Part shown: piece by piece, positions 1-8,483 of the stretch | Layout of the letters: each line of letters begins with the position of its first letter | Numbering within the stretch: the stretch's first letter is position 1 | From: Byssochlamys sp. IMV 00236 | Taxonomy: Eukaryota > Ascomycota > Eurotiomycetes > Eurotiales > Thermoascaceae | Assembly (NCBI GenBank): GCA_001931875.2 | Contig: MSJH02000687.1 | Location: forward strand, 1 to 18,190 | Direction: 5' to 3' | Length of the DNA stretch: 18,190 nt | Position numbers and translations under genes: made by a program | Notes under the pieces: generated by a model | What the model was told of the DNA's origin: nothing | What the model saw: only the letters and a program-made list of their open reading frames with translations | The model's database searches: none

Positions 1-31
<31 letters not shown>

Positions 32-80
32 GAGGATCAATCTAATGATTCTTGATCACACATTTCAAATTAAAATGAGG

Positions 81-106
81 TCCCTGCACCAATCTTTATG
101 CAGGGA
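81..106. repeat. Perfect 8-bp hairpin with CCAAT in the loop
   Basis: TCCCTGCA (81-88) and TGCAGGGA (99-106) are perfect inverted repeats separated by a 10-nt loop that begins CCAAT. It lies about 400 bp upstream of PDX1. It could be a transcription-factor dyad or a 3' structure of an upstream gene outside the window. Confidence 0.6.
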
Positions 107-346
107 AATCCAATAAATCAAGAAAGAACCTTATTTACGCAGTAAAAAAAAAAAGAGTCAGCCATCTGAAAAGTGACGGTTAATTAATGAACCAATTGAC
201 AAAGTGTGTATCTTTATTACGGTAACAAGGACATAGTCATGAATATCAAGTGACACCCTCCCATCCCACTGATCCGAAATGAATAACAATTATTCATAAA
301 CAGTAACCTTGTGCTGTGTGAGTAAGAGTGAGAGTAAAGTGAGCCA

Positions 347-442
347 TGAGTCAATCAAGATGTTTCACACAATCACGTGAGATTTGTCCAATGATTGGAC
401 CCAAATTATTCATGGCCAGTGTCTCCGATTGTCATTTATAAA
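347..442 (+). promoter_or_regulatory. PDX1 promoter: Gcn4-like site, E-box, CCAAT dyad, TATA box
   Basis: Seen directly: TGAGTCA (347-353), which is the bZIP/Gcn4 core on the reverse strand; CACGTG (374-379); a 15-bp dyad GTCCAATGATTGGAC (386-400) made of two facing CCAAT boxes; and TATAAA (437-442), 60 bp before the chosen ATG at 503. Yeast SNZ genes are known to respond to amino-acid starvation and growth phase, so a Gcn4-type site is sensible. Function is inferred from motif identity and position. The TATA position also argues against the in-frame ATG at 395 as the start. Confidence 0.55.
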
Positions 443-502
443 TCTTCATCTATTTTTTGGACTCGACACAAAAAAACTTGCCTTTTCTTTTACTTTACAA
501 CC

Positions 503-1604
503 ATGTCTGCTTCCTTTGCTGTTCCCGCTAACCTTCATTCCGATAAGCCTAACGGTAACGAAGAACAAGATTCTTTCGCTATCAAGGCTGGTTTGGCTCA
601 AATGTTGAAGGTAAGTTGACCCCCCTGGTGTGGGGCTACAGATTGAACAAAAAATAACATGTTTGACAGGGTGGTGTCATTATGGATGTCATTAACGCTG
701 AACAAGCCAGAATTGCTGAAGAAGCTGGTGCTTGTGCTGTCATGGCTTTGGAACGTGTTCCTGCTGATATTCGTAAGAATGGTAAGTTATATATATACAT
801 GGTCCATGACTCATTCTAAAAACCCATATCTAGGTGGCGTTGCTCGTATGTCTGATCCCAAGATGATCAAGGAAATTATTGAAGCCGTCACAATTCCAGT
901 CATGGCCAAGGTTCGTATTGGTCACTTTGTCGAAGCACAAATCATTCAAGCCGTTGGTGTTGACTACATTGATGAATCTGAAGTTTTGACCCCTGCTGAT
1001 GAGGCCAACCACATCAACAAGCACAACTTTAAGGTTCCCTACGTCTGTGGTGCCAAGAACCTTGGTGAAGCTCTTCGCCGTATCAACGAAGGTGCTGCCA
1101 TGATCCGTACAAAGGGTGAAGCTGGTACTGGTAATGTTGTTGAAGCCGTTCGTCACATTCGTACCGTCAATGCTGAAATCAGACGTGCTGCCTCCATGAC
1201 TGATGAAGAATTATATGCTTACGCCAAGGATCTTCAAGCTCCATACAGCTTGCTCAAGGAAACTGCCAGACTCGGTCGTCTTCCTGTTGTCAACTTTGCT
1301 GCCGGTGGTGTTGCTACTCCTGCTGATGCTGCTCTCATGATGGTAAGTAATACATATGTGCATATTACAGTGTGTTAATCATATATGGATATAGCAATTG
1401 GGCTGTGATGGTGTCTTTGTTGGTTCGGGTATCTTCAAGTCTGGTGACCCAGCTAAGCGTGCTAAGGCTATTGTTCAAGCTGTTACTCACTACAATGACC
1501 CCAAGGTCTTGGCCGAAATTTCTGAAGATCTTGGTGAAGCCATGGTTGGTATCAACTTGGACTCTTTACCAGAAAATGAAAAGTATGCTAAGCGTGGATG
1601 GTAA
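503..1604 (+). CDS. PDX1: Pyridoxal 5'-phosphate synthase, synthase subunit (Pdx1/Snz)
   Basis: PdxS/Snz-family (beta/alpha)8 barrel. It builds pyridoxal 5'-phosphate from ribose 5-phosphate, glyceraldehyde 3-phosphate and ammonia supplied by the Pdx2/Sno glutaminase, which is not in this window. Four exons, 503-610, 670-781, 834-1342 and 1395-1604, give 312 aa (yeast Snz1 is 297). All introns are 52-59 bp with GTAAGT donors. Family residues are visible: Asp42 in MDVINAEQA, catalytic Lys99 in [10 protein letters not shown] and Lys167 in [11 protein letters not shown]. These match Asp24, Lys81 and Lys149 of bacterial PdxS with a constant offset of 18, so the join is sound. An in-frame ATG at 395 would add 36 residues but lies upstream of the TATA box, so 503 is preferred. 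The protein should be cytosolic. AATAAA lies at 1759-1764. Confidence 0.97.
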
Positions 1605-1922
1605 AGAATTAAAAATTCATGGCATTTGTGACACATCAATATCCCCTAAACACACACTCTACACTCACGCATATAAATACATAAACTTTAATTGTATAGA
1701 AAAAGTATCCCCTTTCCTTACCCCAAATAAAAAAAAATGTATTCTACTTTTAGTTAGGAATAAATAAATAGTAACAACTTTATTACTTCATGCGAAGGTG
1801 CTTAAGTTTGAACGTCATTATGATATAAAAGAACTGTCTGAGAACCGAGGTCCCGAAATGTATAAATATAAGCTGCTCCTCTCTCTTGTTTTCTTTGTCT
1901 TTATATCAAAAAGTAAATCAAA
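1605..1922 (+). promoter_or_regulatory. PDX1 3' region and lectin promoter with TATA boxes
   Basis: A gene-free stretch. The first half holds the PDX1 3' UTR, with AATAAA at 1759-1764. The second half holds TATAAAA at 1824-1830 and TATAAATA at 1861-1868; the latter lies 54 bp before the lectin ATG. A CT-rich leader (about 1874-1903) follows, as is common for strongly expressed fungal genes. No other coding signal was found. Confidence 0.5.
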
Positions 1923-2527
1923 ATGTATAGCTCTATTCCTGAAGGTCCTTTCTTTATTGCTTCCAAGGTAACGTATACTGGAGGGGGAGGGGAGATAAAG
2001 CAAGTATACTTATCCCGTTGTTTAGTTAAACGGACGCGTTCTCGACGTCGCTGGTGGCTCCACTGAAAACGGTGGTAAGATCATCGTCTGGTCAAAGAAG
2101 AACTCTGACAACGAAAATCAGTATGTGCTCATTTTTGGCTTATATTGAATACACTAACACGCTGTTTGATAGACTTTGGGTCTACCGTAACGGTTACTTT
2201 GCTAATGTCAAGAGTGGCAAGGTTCTTGATGTTAAGGGTAACAAGATTGAACACAACGGTATGTCTTTACACATCTTGTCATTATGATAAATGCTCATTT
2301 TTTTCATAGCTCATATTATTCAATATGATGCAAAGGAAGTCTCTGAAAACAGCCAAAACCAATCCTGGCATCTTGACCCCAATGGCTATATCCATACTGC
2401 TGCTAACCCCAACTTAGTCTTGGACATTAAGGGTGGTGAAGACAAGGATGGTGCTGAGGTCATCTTGTATGAAAAGAAGCAAGGATCTGTTGCTACTAAC
2501 CAACAATGGCAAATTATTCCCGCCTAA
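1923..2527 (+). CDS. Small beta-trefoil lectin (ricin B-type fold), cytoplasmic
   Basis: A carbohydrate-binding beta-trefoil of 147 aa consisting of this domain only. Exons are 1923-1967, 2026-2120, 2173-2258 and 2310-2527; phases agree at every junction. Three repeats are visible, each with a (V/L)LD(V/I) segment followed by a Q-x-W motif: QLW at 47-49, QSW at 93-95 and QQW at 140-142. This is the signature of the R-type lectin fold. No signal peptide or membrane segment is seen, so a cytosolic protein is inferred, as for many fungal fruit-body or defence lectins. The name refers to the fold only: no ribosome-inactivating or other catalytic domain is present. The sugar ligand cannot be read from the sequence. 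The gene ends 53 bp from the convergent VPS18 stop. Confidence 0.9.
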
Positions 2528-2560
2528 AAATATATCATTTAATATTTGCATTTAGCATAA

Positions 2561-2575
2561 AATAAAAACTTTATT
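2561..2575. terminator. Bidirectional polyadenylation dyad between lectin and VPS18
   Basis: AATAAA (2561-2566), a 3-nt spacer, then TTTATT (2570-2575), which is AATAAA on the minus strand. It is a perfect 6-3-6 inverted repeat in the 53 bp between the convergent stop codons, 34 bp after the lectin stop and 6 bp after the VPS18 stop. It can serve both genes, so their 3' UTRs would overlap. Confidence 0.6.
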
Positions 2576-2580
2576 TTGCT

Positions 2581-4840
2581 TTAAATAACCCAACTCATGG
2601 CATATTCGGCCTCTTCTTCACTGATAAATGGTATATGAATAGAATTGATGAGGATATCTCCACATATAACACACTGATTAGCAACTATATTATCTAGCTG
2701 ATACCTCAGTTTTTCTATTCGTTTAAAAATATCTTCGTCTTCTTCTGTTCCTGTTCTCGCCAGCTTGTATTCTTTTGATAATTGTTCTTGAATATCTGCC
2801 AATTTTCTTATTTCACGAGTTGGCAAATACTTTGTCACTCTATTTATCAAACAGTCTGCATGAAATACATGGTGACAAGAGAATACGTAAAATTGTCGTG
2901 TCAATAATGGAAATTGACATAGACTGCATGATTGTTCATCCTCAACAACAGCAAATCTGTAAATATATCTGTTTTTAGCTTTTTTTTTTTTTTTTCCTGA
3001 AAATTCCCGGTTACCTTTTCTTTAGCTTCTTTACATCTAATCGGATATGATCCGCACAAACCGTTGCATTATCCATTTCGGACTTTAGCTCTTCTATGCC
3101 AATATTGTACTCTTCCAACGACGCGCATATCTCTTCCTTAAAGTTGTCAATAAGAACATGATCAGGAAAGTAGGGCAATATATCTTCCATTTTAAGTAAA
3201 TCACAGCTTTTTAGTAGCTGCATGGCGCTAAGAGAGAAAAGATTACAAGCTTGTTTCTAAATATAAACGTATGTGTCTATAAATTACTGTTTGATATCTT
3301 GATTATTTTCAATAACGTATTTCGCAATCCTTATCCACAGCCTTTTACGTAAAGCATCGTCATCCTCCGGTTTGTCGGCATAGGTACGAGCCAGGTCGAG
3401 ATCATTATGTTCTAATGCTAATTTGACAGCTTCTTCATACAGCTCCATTTGTCCAAAGATATGGAGACAACTTCTGGTTCTTCCATGTTGAATGCATACC
3501 CTTAAGGCATGATCAAGATTATAATACATATCACGTCCCTTTTTATCATAAGCATCTTCAAGTATTTAAACAATCTGCACCCACCTCGTTTTTCAAAAAT
3601 GCCAATAACGGTGTCTCATCTCTACTGGGTTGTGCTGCATAAAGTGATAAAAGTAGATTATGTATGATAAAGTCTGTATTTCCTAGTTCGGAAATGACGT
3701 ATGATAAATATCGAATGGCCTGATTCTATTACAAAGGAAAAGGTTGAGCATTATAAATACGTCATTGCTATCTCTACCTCTTTGGCTGTATTTGAGTGAT
3801 TGTATCGCAGTAATGCAGGAATAAGATATCTCGAGTTCAAAGCAGGTCGTTCAATCCAAAGATCCACCAACTTTTCAGGCACATGTTCAATGAGTAATGT
3901 ACTATACTTGTAGATCAAGTCTAGTTTATCCTAAGCATTCATTAGATAAAGTTCATCTGTGCGAGGTTGAACTACCTGCTGTCCGAGTAAGTTGAGAGCC
4001 CTCTCCCAATCCTTTTCTCGGATCCAATTGTCAAGTACTTTTTCTGCATCGCCAATATAGTCTGCATAATACAGCAATTCTGAGTTACGACCATGCTTTG
4101 ATATCAGCTTGTATGTAGTAGATGCATGCAAATGTGTGCCAAATGTCTCGATAAAGCTTCTGAATTCGTCTTTGATGCTTTGCTGTTCTTCTTTGAGGTA
4201 TTTGTACGATCGGCTAGCAGAGCCATAAGTCCCTTTAGCGGATGCAATCAAGTCGTCCAACTGATCCATTTTTGACAGATACATCTCGACAAGCCAAGTT
4301 GCAATAAGTGTCTTTTGAGTACGATTCTACTCTTGGACATGCTTTTTAAATTCCTTAAATAAAAACTGGGACACTCTTGACTTACATTGGGATCAAGTCT
4401 TTCTATTCGAAAAATCAAAAATTGCCGAAGCGCGTCCTTTTCTCCCTTTTGAATAAACTTGATCACGACTTGGTCAAACGGGACGTTACTCTTTGCAAAA
4501 TACTGAGCACTTTGCAAGTATCGCTTTTGCTCATACTCTTCTTGCGCCCGTGCTGCATAAACTTGGGCTCGTTGAGTAGGTAACTTGCACGACCGAAGTG
4601 CTGCTTCATAATTCTTTTGCTGAAGGTGAGATTTCCATACTTGGCTTTCCAGTTCTTCTTCATCAATAGTGGATATCTGTTAGATACAATAAAAGAAAGA
4701 TTGTGTGAACATCAGTCATTCGTGTGTGTGTGTGTGCGTTTTATCCTTGGTACTTTTCTATTGGATTTTGGTATAGGAATGGGTTGCGTTTCTACTGAAG
4801 TAGAAGTTGTAGATTCTAAAAAGTCATCAAAAAGTGACAT
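2581..4840 (-). CDS. VPS18: Vps18/Pep3 HOPS-CORVET core subunit lacking the N-terminal beta-propeller
   Basis: Vps18/Pep3 is a shared core subunit of the HOPS and CORVET tethers acting at vacuoles and endosomes. Eight exons, 4840-4754, 4676-4386, 4326-3976, 3930-3778, 3725-3585, 3538-3288, 3227-3015 and 2956-2581, stay in frame and give 620 aa. Animal Vps18 is about 970 aa. Residues from about 35 align by eye with the clathrin-repeat region of human VPS18 (for example TWLVEMYLSKM and LRKRLWIRIAKYV). A short coiled coil and a C-terminal RING-H2 follow: C506, C509, C523, H525, H528, C531, C591, C594. The first exon (29 aa, MSLFDDFLES...) looks like a genuine Vps18 N-terminus. It splices through a phase-0 intron (4677-4753) directly to the helical region, so the usual propeller of about 350 residues is missing. 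A full-length paralogue, a lineage-specific deletion or a misassembly could explain this. It is head-to-head with the MFS gene. Confidence 0.92.
4722..4736. repeat. (GT)n microsatellite in first intron of VPS18
   Basis: A run of alternating G and T lies inside the intron (4677-4753) that joins the N-terminal exon of VPS18 to its helical region. This is where the missing propeller exons would have been, so it marks a possible deletion or assembly-collapse point. That link is an inference. Confidence 0.85.
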
Positions 4841-5330
4841 TATGTGGCAAGTGTAAAGTGCATGTCTGCATCAAGCTTTATTTCCACACAGAGATACAGG
4901 TCGGGGAAAGTAAATTTCAGCCAATCAGATGAGGAAGGCTAGTGATGACAAAGAACCTTTTGCAGAATAAACAGAGACAACAGTAGCAATTACACTGTCA
5001 TTGCTGTTTTAAAGATTACGGAGGGTTGATATATAAATCATCATTTTATCTGATGGAAACATTGCCACTAGTTTAATAAACATAGTATTTTATAAATCTT
5101 TCTGCAAGATCAATGCACTGAAACAAGAGTCATCTGCCCTCTCTCTTTTTATTAAACTCTTGGACATTTTGATTTACTTTGTAAGCTCTATGTAACGACA
5201 ATTATCTGTTAATGTTCATTTTTGCCCTAAAAGGAAGAGGATTCAGTTCGGCATGTCCGCCGCAGCCAGACTATTTATTTTTTTTCTTACAGAAAAATCT
5301 GTCGTTTCTTTTCCCTGAAAGCAAAAAAAA
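4841..5330. promoter_or_regulatory. Divergent promoter region between VPS18 and MFS transporter
   Basis: A 490-bp gene-free interval between two head-to-head genes. Seen: CCAAT at 4921-4925, TATAAA at 5032-5037, and a long pyrimidine run ending TTACAG at about 5287-5292, 39 bp before the MFS ATG. That last feature resembles a splice acceptor and could end a 5' UTR intron; a candidate donor (GTAAGC) lies near 5182. No propeller-like coding sequence for VPS18 was found in any frame here. Confidence 0.5.
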
Positions 5331-7176
5331 ATGACACGGAAGCCCATCTTTGTTCGCTTTCGAGGATCAAAGATTTATATCCTTGCAACTGTGTGTGTGT
5401 CACTTTTTACAGATGTAAGATCGAGAACACGAAGAGAGAGAAAGAGATCAATGGCTAGATCTGACAAGTTCTTGTTTATTTACAGATGATAACATATAGT
5501 ATTATTGTTCCCATTCGTAAGTCTTGATTCGATTAAGCTATAATATGGTTAATATTATATATATAGTCCCTTTCACAATTGATGCTATTGAGAGAGGAAG
5601 ATCACCCAACAACCCCGGATATGATCCATATCACTCTGAGCTTCACAATCCGGGAGACGTCTCGAAGCAATCAGGTGCATTGCTTGCCCTTTTTTCTGTT
5701 GGTCTTATTGCGGGATCTCTTGGCTTCGGCTATTTGGGTATTATATATAGAAATTAAACATTCATTTACTGATCCTATCACTTATAGGTGACCGATTAAA
5801 ACATCGCCAGGGCTTGATGCTCGTTGGTATTCTCGGTCTTATAGGGTCAACATTACTCTTCATGTTTAGTGAATATTACTGGGAACTCTTGATTGCTCGA
5901 TTTTTGCAAGGAATATCTGATGCATGTGTATGGACTTTGGGCATGTGTCTGATAAGCGATACATTCCCTATTGAAGAGCTAGGAACTCAGGTAATATTGA
6001 ATACGATGTGCCTTGATTATCTCTAATACACACAAAAAGATGGGTCGAGTCATGATGTTCCATTCTGTTGGCATGGTTGCCGGTGCACCCATAGGAGGTA
6101 CGTTTTTGTCAAAGCAAAGACATGATTCCAGCACAACTAAACCAAGAACATCTGTTTTATAGGAGGTAATACTTTCTTTAATGCAAACAAACAGTAAATC
6201 TCATACGTGTTAATGACAGCACTTTACCAAACAAGAGGATATAAAGCACCATTCATCTTTTGTGTTGCACTAGCTGGCGTTGATTTAGTGCTGCGGTTGT
6301 TTCTTGTAGAACGTAAAAATAATCCACCAGAGTGGTTTATGAAACAAAACGAACAACGAATTGAAGAATCACGCACGGCAACAATAGACAGTAGCACCCC
6401 AGAAGAAAAGGAGGATGCGGTAACCTATTGGATGCTCTTGAAACAGCACCGGTTGCTGGCAGGTATGCTCATGGCTTTCTCAAATGGTACACTGTTGGGC
6501 GTGCTTGAGGTAAAGATACACTATAAATTATGCTCAATGAATGCTGAACCTTTATTAGTCTACATTGAACGTAAGATTAGCATCTGAATGGGGACTCAAT
6601 TCTGGTCAAATTGGTGTAGTGTTTATTGCCGCTGTTGCACCTACTTTTGTCGCTTCCCCACTCGCTGGTTATCTTGCAGACAAGTTGGGAGCCAAGGTGG
6701 TCGTGATACCTACATGGATCATAGGCAGTGTGGCCACGATACTCATGGGTGTTCCCAACAAGTCGACCGCGGGCGGAATTGCTCCACTCATCATTTTGAC
6801 GGTCATACAAGGATTTTGCGTCTCTGCTTTCTTGACGCCTGTTTTATCCGAAATGGGGCATGTCGTTCAGTCCTTGAACCCAGATGGTTCTGATGACGGG
6901 CAAGGTAGAAGTTATGCGTTGTTCAATGTTGCTTTTGCCCTAGGTGGTATTGTTGGTCCTTTCTTGGGTGGTTATTTGTACAAGGCGATCGGGTTCTTTT
7001 GGGTAAACGTTGTTATGGGATGTTTCTTATTAGTCTGTGCACCTTATGTGTTTGTGTTTGTTGGAGAAAGAGGAAAATTCATTGTGAGGCAAAAGTGTAA
7101 CGAAGACGAACCCATTCGTTCTGAGGATACAGAAGTGTATGCTGCTAAAACCGAGATGAAGCCTATGGGAGCGTAA
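5331..7176 (+). CDS. MFS transporter, drug:H+ antiporter / vesicular amine transporter-like
   Basis: A twelve-TM-type major facilitator, about 485 aa. Exons are 5331-5414, 5486-5516, 5567-5737, 5788-5990, 6040-6097, a possible 3-nt microexon 6163-6165, 6220-6509 and 6559-7176. The start at 5331 gives SLFTDMITYSIIVPILPF in TM1, typical of this branch; later ATGs would cut TM1. Motif A is GYLGDRLKHR (about 93-102) after TM2. The antiporter motif C is GMVAGAPIGG (174-183), with Ala where Pro is usual. The family TM5 continuation G-x-LY is kept only if GAG 6163-6165 is used as an exon; without it the protein has one Gly fewer (484 aa). The long loop after TM1 (residues about 42-73) is characteristic of SLC18-like transporters. 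The substrate is not readable; plasma or vacuolar membrane is likely. Confidence 0.9.
6091..6168 (+). repeat. 10-bp direct repeat flanking 58 bp at an MFS exon-intron junction
   Basis: ATAGGAGGTA occurs exactly at 6091-6100 and 6159-6168. The first copy contains the 5' splice site of exon 5 (G|GTACG). The second carries both a plausible acceptor (TTATAG) and a second donor (GAG|GTAAT). The flanking bases differ, so the duplication is exactly 10 bp. Confidence 0.85.
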
Positions 7177-7396
7177 AGGGACTATTATTTATATCCGCAT
7201 ATTTCTTGTTTGCATATACATATTCTACTTTACCCTGTAATTAATTAATACAATTCTACTGCTTTACCCGACGCTGAGTCATATAGTTTTGCTTAGAAAT
7301 GTGTATTCGCATAATCAACAGTCACGTAGTTGATTTATCTGCTTAAATATTGCTGTTCTCTTTTTCTTTTTCTTTTTTGAAAGGTAATATACAATC
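7177..7396 (+). promoter_or_regulatory. MFS 3' UTR and RIB5 promoter
   Basis: A short intergenic region. It ends in a long CT-rich leader (about 7353-7378) just before the RIB5 ATG. No separate gene was seen, and no strong TATA element was identified. Confidence 0.4.
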
Positions 7397-7554
7397 ATGT
7401 TTACTGGCCTTGTTGAACATATGGGTCTTGTTTCTTCTATTCAGGAGCTTGATACTTCTGAATCTGGAGGAAACGGCTGGACCCTCACCATTTCAAATGC
7501 TGCCGAGATTTTAACTGATTGCCACCTTGGTGACAGTATTGCCATTAACGGTAA

Positions 7555-7585
<31 letters not shown>

Positions 7586-8186
7586 ATGACGGCTGACCAT
7601 TATTGTACAACAGGAACTTGTCTGACAGTGACAGAATTCGACAAGGACTCGTTTAAAGTAGGCGTTGCTCCAGAGACATTACGATGCACAAACCTAGGTA
7701 ATATAAAAACATGATGTCTTTTTATTGATATTGACATTTATCGTAGGCGATCTCAGTGTGGGAAGCAAGGTGAATTTAGAAAGAGCAATGGACTCCAACA
7801 AACGATTTGGTGGACACATGGTTCAGGGACATGTTGATACCACTGTTGAAATTGTTTCTATTCGTCCTGAAGGAAACTCTATCTGGTTTACTTTCCAAAT
7901 GAAGGAAGAAGACAAGGATAAGATGAGATATATCATTCCCAAGGGATTCATTTGTTTGGATGGAACTTCTCTTACTGTGTGCGATGTTGATGATGATCAA
8001 CGCACCTTTTCGATCATGATGATTGCCCATACCCAAACTCATGTTATCATGCCCTTGAAGAAGATTGGGGACAGAGTGAATGTGGAAGTAGATATGCTCG
8101 CTAAATATGCTCTCAAGAGTATAGAAGATGCTATCAAGAACAATAAAGGAATTGAGACTCTGGTGAAGCGTGTGTTGAATCAATAA
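7397..8186 (+). CDS. RIB5: Riboflavin synthase (alpha chain), last step of vitamin B2 synthesis
   Basis: Catalyses dismutation of two 6,7-dimethyl-8-ribityllumazine molecules into riboflavin and a pyrimidinedione. Exons 7397-7550, 7614-7697 and 7747-8186 give 225 aa (yeast Rib5 is 238), with phase 1 at both junctions. The diagnostic N-terminus MFTGLVE is present. So is the duplicated lumazine-binding barrel: GDSIAING|TCLTVTEF in the first half (split by intron 1) and IPKGFICLDGTSLTV in the second, with FGGHMVQGHVDTT opening the second barrel. The C-terminal helix (DMLAKYALKSIEDAIK) is where the enzyme trimerises. The start is fixed by the conserved N-terminal motif. Intron 1 contains a (GA)n microsatellite. 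The protein should be cytosolic. Confidence 0.96.
7561..7585 (+). repeat. (GA)n microsatellite in RIB5 intron 1
   Basis: An uninterrupted AG/GA dinucleotide run of about 25 bp occupies roughly 40% of the 63-bp intron 7551-7613, between donor GTAAAA and acceptor CAACAG. Length variation between strains is expected, but the site does not affect coding. Confidence 0.9.
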
Positions 8187-8483
8187 ATCCTTTTCATTAC
8201 ACAGCAACAGACAGCAGGGGATGTGGAGGAAGGGACATGTATTGTCTCCTCCTCTTCTTCCTCTTTAACGTTCCTCTTTTTCTATTTCTCCTTGTTTTCT
8301 CCTGCATATTTTACTTTAATGGGTAAAAGATATTTCCAATTGGGAACGATAGGATCTCTATGCCTTTATTTATCGGGTCTTTAAATCCAAAGAAGGTGTA
8401 CAAAAAAAAAGCTGTAAATTGACACGCGAGGACAGACAGGAACAAAAACTCCCCTTTCTTTTCATCTTACATCTCTCCTCATC
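8187..8483 (+). promoter_or_regulatory. RIB5 3' UTR and MVD1 promoter
   Basis: A 297-bp interval with a CT-rich block after the RIB5 stop (about 8245-8300) and a second CT-rich leader before the MVD1 ATG (about 8451-8480). TTTAAATC near 8380-8387 is the only weak TATA-like element. No gene was found. Confidence 0.4.

Larger units (their letters stand above)
1..502. other. Poly-T tract and intergenic/upstream region of PDX1
   Basis: The window opens with 30 consecutive T, which may be a contig edge or the poly-A/T end of a repeat. No convincing coding sequence is seen here. Two small inverted repeats lie at 35-57 (GATCAA/TTGATC) and 81-106 (TCCCTGCA/TGCAGGGA). The segment from about 340 to 500 looks like the PDX1 promoter; its sites are listed separately. 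Confidence 0.6.

Noticed and set aside
384..608. ORF overlapping the PDX1 leader in another frame
   Set aside because: Hydrophobic low-quality sequence without family resemblance; the adjacent frame carries the true PDX1 exon 1.
830..1156. Minus-strand ORF inside PDX1
   Set aside because: It is the antisense of conserved PDX1 exon 3, whose catalytic motifs are on the plus strand.
1923..2527. Possibility that the lectin gene is a toxin of the ricin class
   Set aside because: Only the carbohydrate-binding beta-trefoil is present. No catalytic chain, signal peptide or partner ORF is nearby.
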